A stretch of DNA of 35,154 nt from a virus. The notes under the pieces are model-generated. The model saw only the letters and a program-made list of their open reading frames with translations, did no database searches and was not told where the DNA came from. How positions within the stretch are numbered: the stretch's first letter is position 1; every line of letters starts with the position of its first letter. The DNA lies in the IMG/VR virus record IMGVR_UViG_3300044712_000186, positions 1 through 35,154 of that record; one strand, given 5' to 3'. This document shows, piece by piece, positions 7,767 to 16,299 of this stretch. Made by a program: the position numbers and the translations under genes.

Positions 7767-10051
7767 TAAACAACTGTCCAAGTAGAGCCAGTAGGCACAG
7801 TTACAGTAACGCCACTATTGACTGTTATTGGCCCAGCACTCATAGCGTTATTACCTGAACCAATGGTGTAATTTGCACTAATAGTCGCAGAGTTTTCGTA
7901 TAAACCTTGGGTAGTAATGTTGCTACTTGGTGCAGCAGCCCAAGCTGGAATACCGCCTGATACAGTTAATACTTGACCAGTAGATCCAATAGGCAATCTT
8001 GCAGCAGTTGTTGGCGATGCTTCATAAATAATATCGCCAGTTGTAGTCATTGGATTTAAAGCATTAAACGCTGCCGTTGCAGTTGTTTGACCTGTACCGC
8101 CATTGGCAATCGCTACTGTACCTGTGACATTTGATGCCGTTCCTGTAGTGTTTTGGTTCAAAGTTGGTACATCGGCTGCCTGAATAGCTGACATGACCAC
8201 ATCTGTACCATTACCACGCAAATATTGACCGCTTGTAACCGCACCAGCTAAAGCATCCATAGCATCTTGGCGTGATGTTGCACCTGTACCACCATTAGCA
8301 ATAGGCAAAGTACCTGTTACTTGTGTCCCAAGGTTTACGCCTGACAATGTGCCACCAAGGGTTAGATTACCGCTTGATGTAACAGTTCCGCTTAATGTGA
8401 TGCCATTTACTGTGCCTGTACCGCCTACGCTAGTTACTGTGCCACCTGTAGATGGTGATGTATTGGTAATAGTGAAGTTAGGGTAAGTTCCGCTAGTGCT
8501 AATACCTGTGCCAGCAGTCAATACAACAGTTTGATCAGGAGCAGTATTTGTGACTGTAAAGCTTGGGTAAGTACCGCTTGTAGATATGCCTGTACCAGCA
8601 GAAATGCTCACAGTTTGGTCAGGTGCAGAGTTAGTGATAGTTACCGCACCTGTAGAACCGCTTACGCTAATTCCTGTACCAGCTACCGCAGATGTCACGC
8701 CTGTATTAGTCAAAGCTACTGTGTCATTAGCCTGAACTACGGAAAGCCCTGTGCTACCTGTAACTCTAGTTTGGAATGAAATCCTAATAGTAAGAACGCC
8801 TGAGCCACCTGAGCCTGACTTGGCTACCGCAGCAGCAATAACAACAGGGCCACTTGAAGGGTAAGTCTTTGTAAATCCACCAGTAACGGCAGAGTTATAG
8901 TAAAGAATATCACCATCTAAGAAGGCAGAAGTGTCTACTCCTCTTAATGTTCCAACGCTTTGCACTAAACCAAAGCCGTTATTTGCAATATTTTCAGCAG
9001 CAACACCAATGATGGCTTCAGCAAATGGAATCGCAGTAGCTGGAGCAGCAGTTAAAACGCCACTTGAGCCAACCGCACCAGTAAACATACATAGCTGACC
9101 TTTGGTGATTGTGGCACTAGCTTTTACATAAAAGAATACATCTTCGCCAATATGCTGAATGACATTACCGCCAATCATTCCTAAGCCAAGTGTGTCGTTC
9201 CCGTTCCAACCTAATTGACCAGCACCAAGCGTTGTGGCGTAAGTGGTGTCAAAGTCTAAATAATTTAGGTTTGTAATAGTTGTAGCACCAGCAATACCGC
9301 CTGTGTCGCTGACAGTAACGACTGAGTTTTGAATAAGTTTGCCAGTTGTTGTGTCATATCTAGCAATTGCGTTATCTGTTGCAGAAGCTGGGCCAACAAC
9401 ATCGCCACCCAAAGATGGGCTTGAGTTAGTGATTACTCCTGTTGTGCTGTTGTAGCTAATGCCTGTTCCAGCACTTACTGAAGCTCTAGCTCTAGCAGTC
9501 GTAAAGTATTCGTTTGTGCCTTCAGCAATGTTGGTTGTTGTAAGCACCACAGTTCCGACTTGACCGTTTACTGAGGTCACGGCATCGGTGTTGTCTACTT
9601 TTTGCCATACTGAGCCGTTAAATATTGCCCAATCGCCTACTTTCCAATCAGTAATGCCGTTTAGGTTGGTAGAACCAGCCACATCCACGACATAGTAATA
9701 ACCCTGAGTGCCTGTTGAGCTAGTTAGGGTTGGTGTATTGGTGCTTGCATTCCATGTGCCTTGATAGTTGAGGTCACCTTGTAATGGAATCTGACTTGTT
9801 GGGACTTTACCGCCAGCATCTAGGGTTGCAACACCTAAAGGTTGGGCTTTTTCACTTGTAGGGATGTAACCGCTAACAGTCGTACCGCTAATTGAACCAC
9901 CTGTAATGCTGACATTATTGGCATTTTGCTCTGCCATTGTGCCAAGACCAGTAAGCGTATGGTCAGCGTTCCAATCCGATGGGCGTACTAAGCTTGTGTC
10001 TGCGGTATCAGGTACGGTGCTAACTTTGGTGTGTTTGACGGTAATAGCCAT
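7766..10051 (-). CDS. Tail fibre-like repeat protein
   Basis: This 761-residue protein is a probable fibre or receptor-binding component. It opens MAITVKHTKVSTVPDTADTS, then residues about 75-160 hold a compact domain (QGDLNYQGTWNASTNTPTL, then VGDWAIFNGSVWQKV) seen in many phage fibres. A central domain follows, then repeats from about residue 430 onward with AGTGIS and TNTAPDQTV units and two copies of a GGTGxTT motif (IANGGTGATS, IANGGTGQTT). The C-terminal 25 residues (SAGPITVNSGVTVTVPTGST) match the end of the protein at 29874-30566. It lies unusually between portal and scaffold genes. Confidence 0.78.
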   Translation of the reverse strand: MAITVKHTKVSTVPDTADTSLVRPSDWNADHTLTGLGTMAEQNANNVSITGGSISGTTVSGYIPTSEKAQPLGVATLDAGGKVPTSQIPLQGDLNYQGTWNASTNTPTLTSSTGTQGYYYVVDVAGSTNLNGITDWKVGDWAIFNGSVWQKVDNTDAVTSVNGQVGTVVLTTTNIAEGTNEYFTTARARASVSAGTGISYNSTTGVITNSSPSLGGDVVGPASATDNAIARYDTTTGKLIQNSVVTVSDTGGIAGATTITNLNYLDFDTTYATTLGAGQLGWNGNDTLGLGMIGGNVIQHIGEDVFFYVKASATITKGQLCMFTGAVGSSGVLTAAPATAIPFAEAIIGVAAENIANNGFGLVQSVGTLRGVDTSAFLDGDILYYNSAVTGGFTKTYPSSGPVVIAAAVAKSGSGGSGVLTIRISFQTRVTGSTGLSVVQANDTVALTNTGVTSAVAGTGISVSGSTGAVTITNSAPDQTVSISAGTGISTSGTYPSFTVTNTAPDQTVVLTAGTGISTSGTYPNFTITNTSPSTGGTVTSVGGTGTVNGITLSGTVTSSGNLTLGGTLSGVNLGTQVTGTLPIANGGTGATSRQDAMDALAGAVTSGQYLRGNGTDVVMSAIQAADVPTLNQNTTGTASNVTGTVAIANGGTGQTTATAAFNALNPMTTTGDIIYEASPTTAARLPIGSTGQVLTVSGGIPAWAAAPSSNITTQGLYENSATISANYTIGSGNNAMSAGPITVNSGVTVTVPTGSTWTVV

Positions 10052-10455
10052 TATTGATTGTTCCTAATGATAGTGCCACCTGAAATATTGACGGTTTGCG
10101 TAATGTTGATAGTAGTGGTGTCTAGGTTCAAGTCAGCACCTGAAGTGCCTACTGATCCATCCATAACAACTGTAGTGCCGTCAGACTTGAATATGCGGAA
10201 GAAACTAGCAGTTCCAGTAGCTACCGCAGTTCCATTATTGACTGTGCCAAGCGTAAGTGTTCCATCAGTATCCGTGCCAAATGCTCCAGCTAGAACGCAA
10301 GAAACCAACAAGGTTTGCGTAGAAATAGCAGTATTAGCATTCGCTGGTGCTGTGCCTTGGTAAATGTTAATGATTGCACCATTACCAGCGTAGGTTATCA
10401 AGCCCTCGTTTTGAGCGTGGCGAGTACCATTGGAATACTTCAAGTTTGAAGGCAT
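10051..10455 (-). CDS. Conserved phage structural protein downstream of portal
   Basis: This 134-residue beta-rich protein begins MPSNLKYSNGTRHAQNEGLI and contains NIYQGTAPANANTA and ASFFRIFKSDGTTVVMDGSVG. I recognise this as a common phage family encoded beside portal or fibre genes, generally annotated as hypothetical. The N-terminal part suggests a small jelly-roll or Ig-like fold. Both ends are tight: its ATG touches the portal stop, and its TAA shares a base with the fibre ATG. A fibre-base or capsid surface role is plausible but not shown. Confidence 0.72.
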   Translation of the reverse strand: MPSNLKYSNGTRHAQNEGLITYAGNGAIINIYQGTAPANANTAISTQTLLVSCVLAGAFGTDTDGTLTLGTVNNGTAVATGTASFFRIFKSDGTTVVMDGSVGTSGADLNLDTTTINITQTVNISGGTIIRNNQ

Positions 10456-12728
10456 TACTGAACTCCAACAATCTTGCCGTTTTCGTCACGAACTACCTGT
10501 TTAGGTTGATTGAGTCGTTCAATTAACATTGCCAACATCTGAGTCATTTGTTGGTTAGATTGATTCATGTTCTCTACAACTGGTTGCAAAGGATGATTTC
10601 TCATATCTGAATACCCCATAGTGTCTTGCATGATTCTAGCTGCTTCAACATTATCAACATAAGCTTGCTCACCTGTGTCGTAACCAGCTGAAATCCTTGC
10701 TGTTTCAATTTTAGTTGCGTTATCCAAATAAGACAATAAGACTTCTTTTTGAGTTTGAGCATCAATTTCCATCTGTTTAACTCGGACTTGCATTTCAGCT
10801 TCACGCTCATCACGCTCTGATTCCATCTGCATACGAACTTGAGTTTCTTGTGATTGATACTCTTGTTTAGCTCTTTCAAACTCAATGTTGGCTTGCATTT
10901 TTTGTTGTTCAAGCTGAGTTTGGAACTGCATCTTCTGTTGTTCAAGCTGGGCTTGCATCTGCAACTTCTGAACTTCAGGTGTTGGTGGCTTAGGCTGACC
11001 TTCTTGTGCCTTAGCTTGTTCACGGAACTTATCAGCAGTTTCGTCAATGATGCCTTCCAATTGTTTGCCAGCTTTGAATGCTGTTACGGCAAACTTAAGC
11101 ATTTCCATCAACATTGGGGTTGATTCAGGCACGGCAGTAGCCATTGGCACGGCTTGTTGGAAGAACTGACCCATAGCTTGCAAGAATGCCATTCTGTCGG
11201 CTTTTTCTTGTTGCTCATCCTGATAAATCATTGAATCGCTAGTGACTTCAATGCGGAAGTTCTTAGCAGATTCTTGTTTTAACAGAGCCAAAGCTTGCGG
11301 AACAAGCATCTTGTCGTTGTCAGATAGCTGATCAGCACCTGAAATCTTTAGAATCGTATCTTCAGAGAAGTGATTACAGATAATCTGTGCTTTGATGTTC
11401 AACAATGTAGTTGCAAACTGAACCACATGGTTTTGCATAGTCTTTAAGCGACCAGCAGCGTTGTTTGACTTGATAATCTGAGCACCAAGCGTTTCATTAG
11501 GGTCGGTTTGACCACGCTGAATGTCGGCAATACCCATCAATTCATAGATTTGACCCTTAACTTGCTCCATAGCTTGGTAGCATTGGGCTAAAGCTTGAGC
11601 AAATGGGGTAATGTCTACCAAATCAATCGCACCTTTCATGCCTTGCTTCTCAGCAAATGCCATCCAGTTGTGAACTGGGATCAAGGTGTTGTTCTCTCCC
11701 TCAGAGAATAGTCGTTGTAATTCGCTTGAGCTTGCATCGTAAACGCCACGAACCTTCAATGCGTTAATCAAGCCATCAATTCTGTCTGAAAGTGTGTCCA
11801 ATTCCCTTGCTTGGTCTTGGTACATCACAAAGTCAGGGATTGGTTCTAGGTTTTCAGTTGTAAGGTTAGCAAACAATGGCTTCGGACATGGCCAAAAGTT
11901 TTCCAATTGCAATGGATCAGGGCGTTCATCAAGAATCTTGCCTAATGATTTGCTAATCCAAAGTGCTGTGCCTGTTTCTTTGTCCCAAATCTCATAGATT
12001 GTGGCTTGCATAGCCATATCTTGCTGTTGGGCATAAGTCTTAGAGTCATGCGGTGTTGAATCCAATGGGATTTGGTAGCCAAGTTCTTCGCCAAAACGAT
12101 TAACCAAGGCATCACGGTTCATGTAAACCTTACGCCATACCGCAGTTACTTCTTCCCATGTTCTAGCTACTGAATGACCAAAGTCACGCCAATGAACATA
12201 ATCAATCGGAGCACATTCGTACTCAATGCGTTCTTGGCTTTCGTTCTCTAAACCTTCAACTGACTCGTCTGCTTCGTCAATATCTTCGGTAATCTGTACG
12301 CCATCTTCAGGTGTGCCTTCACCAGCAACGATGTGCGGTTCATAACGAACCCAAGCCGTGCCACGACCACCAATCATGCGGTCAAATACAACTGAGTCCA
12401 TAGCGGACTTGTAATCTGTGTAGTGTTCTAGCTCATACTCTAATGCTCGCTCAAGCATCATAGAAGCAACACGACCCACAGGATCATTGTCACGGAATCT
12501 ACGACTTACATCAGGTCTTGGTAGTCGTGCAAAGATGGCTGGAATAACCGTCTGCACATTGGAATATAGGATATTGAATCTAGCGTTAGGATTGTTCTGA
12601 GTCCTAGAATCGTCACGGTAGCGTTTGAGAATTTTATCTGCTCGCCCTTCCCATTTCTTGAAGGTACGCTCATAACTGGCAATCTCGTTATACCAGTTCT
12701 CATAGGTGTGCTTTGACGAATTTTCCAT
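10455..12728 (-). CDS. Portal protein
   Basis: This 757-residue protein is the portal, the dodecameric ring through which DNA is packaged and ejected. The N-terminal half has the phage portal pattern: NARFNILYSNVQTVIPAIFA, then RLPRPDVSRRF, YECAPIDYVHWRDFGHS, and FWPCPKPLF with NLTTENLEPIPDF. The latter half contains MGIADIQRGQTDPNETLGAQ, a very conserved portal segment. Residues about 570-680 form an unusually long Gln-rich coiled coil with repeated LEQQKMQ units, comparable in place to the P22 portal barrel. It lies directly after the large terminase, three bases from its stop. Confidence 0.93.
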   Translation of the reverse strand: MENSSKHTYENWYNEIASYERTFKKWEGRADKILKRYRDDSRTQNNPNARFNILYSNVQTVIPAIFARLPRPDVSRRFRDNDPVGRVASMMLERALEYELEHYTDYKSAMDSVVFDRMIGGRGTAWVRYEPHIVAGEGTPEDGVQITEDIDEADESVEGLENESQERIEYECAPIDYVHWRDFGHSVARTWEEVTAVWRKVYMNRDALVNRFGEELGYQIPLDSTPHDSKTYAQQQDMAMQATIYEIWDKETGTALWISKSLGKILDERPDPLQLENFWPCPKPLFANLTTENLEPIPDFVMYQDQARELDTLSDRIDGLINALKVRGVYDASSSELQRLFSEGENNTLIPVHNWMAFAEKQGMKGAIDLVDITPFAQALAQCYQAMEQVKGQIYELMGIADIQRGQTDPNETLGAQIIKSNNAAGRLKTMQNHVVQFATTLLNIKAQIICNHFSEDTILKISGADQLSDNDKMLVPQALALLKQESAKNFRIEVTSDSMIYQDEQQEKADRMAFLQAMGQFFQQAVPMATAVPESTPMLMEMLKFAVTAFKAGKQLEGIIDETADKFREQAKAQEGQPKPPTPEVQKLQMQAQLEQQKMQFQTQLEQQKMQANIEFERAKQEYQSQETQVRMQMESERDEREAEMQVRVKQMEIDAQTQKEVLLSYLDNATKIETARISAGYDTGEQAYVDNVEAARIMQDTMGYSDMRNHPLQPVVENMNQSNQQMTQMLAMLIERLNQPKQVVRDENGKIVGVQ

Positions 12729-12730
12729 GC

Positions 12731-14080
12731 TTATATTCTTCCGCTAGGTTTTGTGGTTTGAGTTCGCCACATATCATTCAATGTGGTTTTGTTCTCACCT
12801 ACTACAATACCCCTGATAGAGTTGTCTTTCGGAGTGGTTTTATCTTCTTCTTTCCATGCTATTGCAAGCATACGGAAAGCATCTGCACCGTGAGAAGTCC
12901 AATCGTGTTTGGGTTTATCCCTAAAAACCTTTTTGTCCTCATCGTATTCACGCTGATACTGCCGTAAGCACTCTATACCGTCATGACATCTATCTGCATC
13001 AAACCAGCTTCGCATTAATGCAAGTCTAGTGGCTTGAATACCGTCTTGAAGCGATAAGCTTGGTACTATTTTAAGCGAAGTCAATGGAATTTTGCTAGAT
13101 ATTTGTTCAATAATTGATTTTCCACCACTTGCCAATGTTTTTGCCCTAGCATCATGCGGTAGATAATGTGTGCCGTACTTATATCCAAACTCTCGTTCTT
13201 TGGCAGCCAATAGGTCGGTGTAGTAGCTCACCTGATGACCATTGCTTGAATGGTAGTCTAATATGCGTAGCTCACCAAACACGACTTGATACCACCAAAT
13301 AGCCGTATCGTCTGAATAACCCAAGTCCCAAGCTGTGTGGCATGGAAACATTTTGTCGTATTCAACCGTGGTAATACGCTTGGCATCGGTAAGGACTCGC
13401 ATCTCTTTACCATAGTAAGCACCCATGATGGCAGCTTCAAAGCTACATTCAAACTCTTGCTCGTACTGATCAGGTGACATAGATGTTTGGGCATCTAGCA
13501 ACTCAGCCTGTGGCAATAAGCCAGTTTGACTAGCTCTTAGGGTTTTCGTGTACCAGTTAGCATCTTTCGTAGCGTTTGTATATACATCGTAAAAGGCATT
13601 ATGTCCTTTAGGAGTACCAATAAACACAGCCCAGCCCAAACGGTCAGCAAGCAAAGGGCGAATAATCTCTCCCCACATCCTTGGTCGCATATCTGCGTAC
13701 TCATCAAGTACCACTCCATCAAGATACAAACCCCTGAGAGCATCAGGATTATCAGCACCATAAAGCTTGATTTTCGCTCCATTGACGAGTTCCACCCATA
13801 GTTCAGATTGATTGGCTTTAGCCATAACAGGCTTGGAATATCTTTGTAAGTAATCCCATGCGATGTTCTTGGCTTGTGAGTAGTAAGGGGCTACATAGGC
13901 ATATTGACCATGCTCTTTATCTTCGGTCAATGCCCTGTAAATAAGGTCGTTAATGCAAGATACAGTCTTACCGCATCTTCGGTGTGCGACAACTACTGCC
14001 CAGCGTTGTGTTCTGTCATGGAAATCAGCAAAAACATCCCTAGGCGAGTAGTCTAGTTCAATGTCTAAGACTTCTTCCAT
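12731..14080 (-). CDS. terL: Terminase large subunit
   Basis: This 449-residue protein is the packaging motor ATPase and nuclease. The Walker A motif is AHRRCGKT (residues 32-39), Walker B is GVVLDEY (122-128), and the coupling motif is IGTPKGHN (about 154-161). The C-terminal RNase H-like nuclease has AWDLGYSDD (250-258), an Asp in ILDYH (275) and the late LPHDARAK acidic residue (310). All key residues are present and the length is usual. It overlaps the small subunit gene by 16 bases and is followed by the portal gene. Confidence 0.96.
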   Translation of the reverse strand: MEEVLDIELDYSPRDVFADFHDRTQRWAVVVAHRRCGKTVSCINDLIYRALTEDKEHGQYAYVAPYYSQAKNIAWDYLQRYSKPVMAKANQSELWVELVNGAKIKLYGADNPDALRGLYLDGVVLDEYADMRPRMWGEIIRPLLADRLGWAVFIGTPKGHNAFYDVYTNATKDANWYTKTLRASQTGLLPQAELLDAQTSMSPDQYEQEFECSFEAAIMGAYYGKEMRVLTDAKRITTVEYDKMFPCHTAWDLGYSDDTAIWWYQVVFGELRILDYHSSNGHQVSYYTDLLAAKEREFGYKYGTHYLPHDARAKTLASGGKSIIEQISSKIPLTSLKIVPSLSLQDGIQATRLALMRSWFDADRCHDGIECLRQYQREYDEDKKVFRDKPKHDWTSHGADAFRMLAIAWKEEDKTTPKDNSIRGIVVGENKTTLNDMWRTQTTKPSGRI

Positions 14081-14388
14081 GAAACCTGTATCTTTACTGG
14101 AACTTTATCGTCACCAACAAGTTCTTGGCGAGCTAGTTTGGGGACATGGTATTCAACCACGGATTGAAGCATCGCAAATGCTTTCTCAGGATTAGGTGGG
14201 ACTAGCCACTTACCTGTTTCTTCGTCTTGAACGCCTGTAGCGACCTGTTCAAGCCACCCTTGCATCTTGTCTGTGTTGCCATCAACAAAACGAGCTATAG
14301 CTTCTCTAGCTATGCTAGTGGACTTATTTGGGCTACCAGCTGGTCTACCAGCACCCTTAATATTTCCTGATTGTTTATTTGCTGACAT
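14065..14388 (-). CDS. terS: Terminase small subunit
   Basis: This 107-residue protein fits the DNA-recognition subunit of the packaging enzyme. The basic N-terminus with KGAGRPAGSPNKSTSIAREA is characteristic of small terminases and their relatives, and the C-terminal region has LQSVVEYHVPKLARQELVGD, the usual last helix and tail. It overlaps terL by 16 bases. A promoter lies about 30 bases upstream. The family call is from these phrases and position. DNA-binding has not been shown, and the packaging site cannot be located from this sequence. Confidence 0.85.
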   Translation of the reverse strand: MSANKQSGNIKGAGRPAGSPNKSTSIAREAIARFVDGNTDKMQGWLEQVATGVQDEETGKWLVPPNPEKAFAMLQSVVEYHVPKLARQELVGDDKVPVKIQVSWKKS

Positions 14389-14417
14389 ACTCCGTACCTA
14401 AGTGTTTAGATAGATTA

Positions 14418-14446
14418 AGTATACCTACATTGTTGCTTTCTTACAA
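14418..14446 (-). promoter_or_regulatory. Promoter for packaging and head genes
   Basis: Read on the - strand, the -35 TTGTAA (14446-14441) and the -10 TATACT (14423-14418) are separated by exactly 17 bases, a good sigma-70-type match. Initiation would fall near 14411, some 23 bases before the terS ATG. A small inverted repeat (TGTTG and CAACA) overlaps the -35 and spacer and may be an operator. Confidence 0.65.
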
Positions 14447-14448
14447 CA

Positions 14449-14595
14449 TTAGAACTTATCTTTTACAACCTTGTTGAATTCTCTGTTTAGCATCTCTCTA
14501 CGAGCAATTCGTTTGGCTTCTTGCTTTTCAAGGGTTGATTCTTTGTGCGGTTGCAACAATGAGTCTTTTGGTTTGATTTTTTCTTTAGTAAACAT
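14449..14595 (-). CDS. Small basic protein (48 residues)
   Basis: This reading frame encodes 48 residues starting MFTKEKIKPKDSLLQPHKE, then a strongly basic helix with KQEAKRIARREMLNREF. Its ATG shares one base with the stop of the upstream gene (TGATG), and AAGGAT stands 6 bases before it. These features support a real gene although it is short. Function unknown; the Arg/Lys-rich helix could bind nucleic acid. It ends immediately before the terS promoter. Confidence 0.65.
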   Translation of the reverse strand: MFTKEKIKPKDSLLQPHKESTLEKQEAKRIARREMLNREFNKVVKDKF

Positions 14596-14777
14596 CACAT
14601 ATCCTTCATCTTGGATTCAATTACTTGTCTGCGTGTAGGCTTGGCGGTCTTAGCTGATTCTTTAAATGCTTCAGCCGTTGGTGCTCCTTCTGAGCCTACT
14701 TTTCTCATCTTTTCGCCTGATCCAGCTTTGATTCGCTCTCTCTTGGCGTGAATTGCAGCATAAAGTCCATGTTTCAT
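14595..14777 (-). CDS. Small basic conserved phage protein (60 residues)
   Basis: This 60-residue protein begins MKHGLYAAIHAKRERIKAGS and continues with EKMRKVGSEGAPTAEAFKES. I recognise this as a common small family found in phages and some plasmids, of unknown function. It is Lys/Arg-rich. Its start overlaps the preceding HNH gene stop as ATGA, and its stop overlaps the next start. It belongs to a run of small proteins between recombination and packaging genes. Confidence 0.75.
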   Translation of the reverse strand: MKHGLYAAIHAKRERIKAGSGEKMRKVGSEGAPTAEAFKESAKTAKPTRRQVIESKMKDM

Positions 14778-15271
14778 TTGTACGCTCCCACTACAAGTTT
14801 AAGTTCGTCATTGCCTAAAAACTTGGCAACTGATTGGCAAAGCATATAAAAATCTTCATAACTAAAGTCAGACTTCATGCGGTTTATCGCTTGGCATACC
14901 AATATTGTATTTTCTTTTGTGTATCCAATGTTGCTATCAATACGCTCAATAGAAACTGTATTCAATTTACCAGCTTCAAGGGTCATTTCTAAGCCTGAAT
15001 ATGCACAAATCATGTCTTGGTCGTTCCAAAACCCAACTACATCATTAACTTCTAAGGCGAATTCTTGATTGCGTTTTTTGGCACTTTTTTTGGCATTTTG
15101 TAGAAATACCTTAGCCCTAGTTTCAATTTTAGAGTTTAATTTGTCACGGCTTTTAGCATTACCTTTTTTGCAACACGCTTTACACCAGCTATGTAAGCCA
15201 TCATGGGTTTGCTTATGCTTAAAAAATAAGCTAGTTTCTTTGGCTTCTTTGCAACAAAAACAAGTTTTCAT
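14774..15271 (-). CDS. HNH-type endonuclease with N-terminal zinc cluster
   Basis: This 165-residue protein looks like a free-standing phage endonuclease. Residues 1-36 hold cysteines in CFCC and CKACC, a probable zinc ribbon like that in endonuclease VII-related enzymes. Residues 85-140 contain ICAYSGLEM, then VSIERIDSNIGYTKEN and CQAINRMKSD, an HNH-like fold in which Cys, Asp and Asn residues replace the classic histidines. I start at the ATG at 15271, which overlaps the preceding stop (TAATG); longer starts at 15277 (ATG) and 15283 (GTG) exist. Mobile or homing activity is plausible, as is a role in packaging. Confidence 0.75.
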   Translation of the reverse strand: MKTCFCCKEAKETSLFFKHKQTHDGLHSWCKACCKKGNAKSRDKLNSKIETRAKVFLQNAKKSAKKRNQEFALEVNDVVGFWNDQDMICAYSGLEMTLEAGKLNTVSIERIDSNIGYTKENTILVCQAINRMKSDFSYEDFYMLCQSVAKFLGNDELKLVVGAYK

Positions 15272-15537
15272 TAGCATTTCCACCTTGCTCTAGCTGCTTT
15301 ACCTCGTTCCCCAGTCCAGCCTTTAGACCTTGCACAAAAGCTATCGTGGCGTGGGCCACTAGATTGGGGTGCTTGTAAGTTGGCATTGTTCTTAGCGTTA
15401 TACGCTTTTCTGCCAGCTTCTGTCATGCCAGCACCTTCTTCAACTGACAAGTAATGCCTACCTTTGCCCTTAGTTGTCTTGGCAATAGGTTTGTCGTGCT
15501 TATCCATCGCAGCACGGATTTGGTCTTTACGACTCAT
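15271..15537 (-). CDS. DUF6321-like small basic protein
   Basis: This 88-residue protein begins MSRKDQIRAAMDKHDKPIAK and contains EGAGMTEAGRKAYNAKN, then HDSFCARSKGWTG and a basic C-terminus ending ARWKC. The phrases match the DUF6321 pattern found in many phages, of unknown function. The ATG at 15537 was chosen because AGGTG stands 6 bases before it; a GTG at 15546 is the alternative. It overlaps the 63-residue gene upstream by 11 bases and the HNH gene downstream by one. Confidence 0.78.
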   Translation of the reverse strand: MSRKDQIRAAMDKHDKPIAKTTKGKGRHYLSVEEGAGMTEAGRKAYNAKNNANLQAPQSSGPRHDSFCARSKGWTGERGKAARARWKC

Positions 15538-15718
15538 CTCTTTCACCTAAAAAGCGACCATAAGCTTCTTCTAGTTTGGCTTTACGGCTACCTTTTGCGT
15601 TGTCACGCTCTACATTTAGGGCAATGGCTACTGCTTGCTTCTTTGGCTTGCCAGCTTTCATCTCGGCTTTGATGTTCTTGCCAACTGATTCTTTTGATCC
15701 TGATTTATCTAAAGGCAT
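15527..15718 (-). CDS. DUF6496-like small protein
   Basis: This 63-residue protein carries KSGSKESVGKNIKAEMKAGK and KKQAVAIALNVER, the signature of the small DUF6496 family common in phages, usually close to terminase or head genes. Function unknown. It is very basic at its centre with an acidic tail. It is placed two bases after the DUF5856-like gene's stop. Confidence 0.78.
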   Translation of the reverse strand: MPLDKSGSKESVGKNIKAEMKAGKPKKQAVAIALNVERDNAKGSRKAKLEEAYGRFLGERDES

Positions 15719-15720
15719 GA

Positions 15721-16077
15721 TTACCCCAAAAATTTAAGTTTATAGGTGGTTGTATTGATTAAATCAGCGATTTCGTCAATGATATTCTGCAATTCTGAGT
15801 CTTGTGGCAAGTCTTGGCGAGCATCAGTCACAAAGCGTTGCAAAGATTCAAAGTATTTGAGTGGGTCTTTTGGTGAGTGGTAAACATTCGGATAGTCCTC
15901 AACTATGCCGTATTTGCCTTGATAGCTTTCAACTAAGCTGTCCACTAGGTCTACGATTTCATCGTAATAAGTACCCAAAGCCATGTGTTCTGAGAAAGAA
16001 CGAGTTTTGAAGTGCATCAAGTGTGCATTGGTCGCACTATGCAACAGCGTTAGGGTAAATAAAGCACACTCTTTCAT
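15721..16077 (-). CDS. DUF5856-like protein
   Basis: This 118-residue helical protein contains LLHSATNAHLMHFKTRSFSE, then GTYYDEIVDLVDSLVESYQG. I recognise it as DUF5856, seen in many phages and sometimes annotated as a starvation-inducible (Dps-like) protein because its His, Asp and Glu pattern recalls ferritin-like helices. Whether it binds metal is not established. GGAG lies 5 bases before the ATG. It is the first of the cluster of small proteins read toward the packaging genes. Confidence 0.78.
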   Translation of the reverse strand: MKECALFTLTLLHSATNAHLMHFKTRSFSEHMALGTYYDEIVDLVDSLVESYQGKYGIVEDYPNVYHSPKDPLKYFESLQRFVTDARQDLPQDSELQNIIDEIADLINTTTYKLKFLG

Positions 16078-16140
16078 AGCATCTCCAAAAAAGGTGGGTA
16101 CTTTCCACGGATTTCCCCAAATATCACTCTCGTAAGACCA

Positions 16141-16299
16141 TTATCGCCTGTTTCTTTTCTCGTAGCAATAGCCACATACCCATTTTTGATTCATTCCTTG
16201 GTTAAAAGGAACATATCTGCCAAATTCTTTTGGTTTTCGTAATTTACAGTTTGAGCATTCTTGCAAGGTTCTGTCACCGTTAGTCTTGTCGTGGTTCAT
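16141..16299 (-). CDS. Small zinc-ribbon-like protein (52 residues)
   Basis: This short frame encodes 52 residues, starting MNHDKTNGDRTLQECSNCKL, with a second pair CGYC and a basic end (EKRNRR). Two CxxC pairs spaced about 28 residues suggest a single zinc ribbon. It overlaps the rusA end by 20 bases. The ribosome binding site is weak (GATGA about 6 bases upstream), so the call depends mainly on the cysteine pattern. Function unknown. The 63 bases between it and the next gene hold nothing I can identify. Confidence 0.6.
   Translation of the reverse strand: MNHDKTNGDRTLQECSNCKLRKPKEFGRYVPFNQGMNQKWVCGYCYEKRNRR

Noticed and set aside
7766-10051. Diversity-generating retroelement target or CRISPR-like array in the repeat-rich fibre
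   Set aside because: Repeats are coding, of irregular spacing and imperfect, and no reverse transcriptase or template repeat was found.
10601-11123. Long frames opposite or inside the portal coiled-coil region (148 and 89 codons)
   Set aside because: They are Lys- or Leu-rich mirror readings of the Gln-rich repeats in the portal gene.
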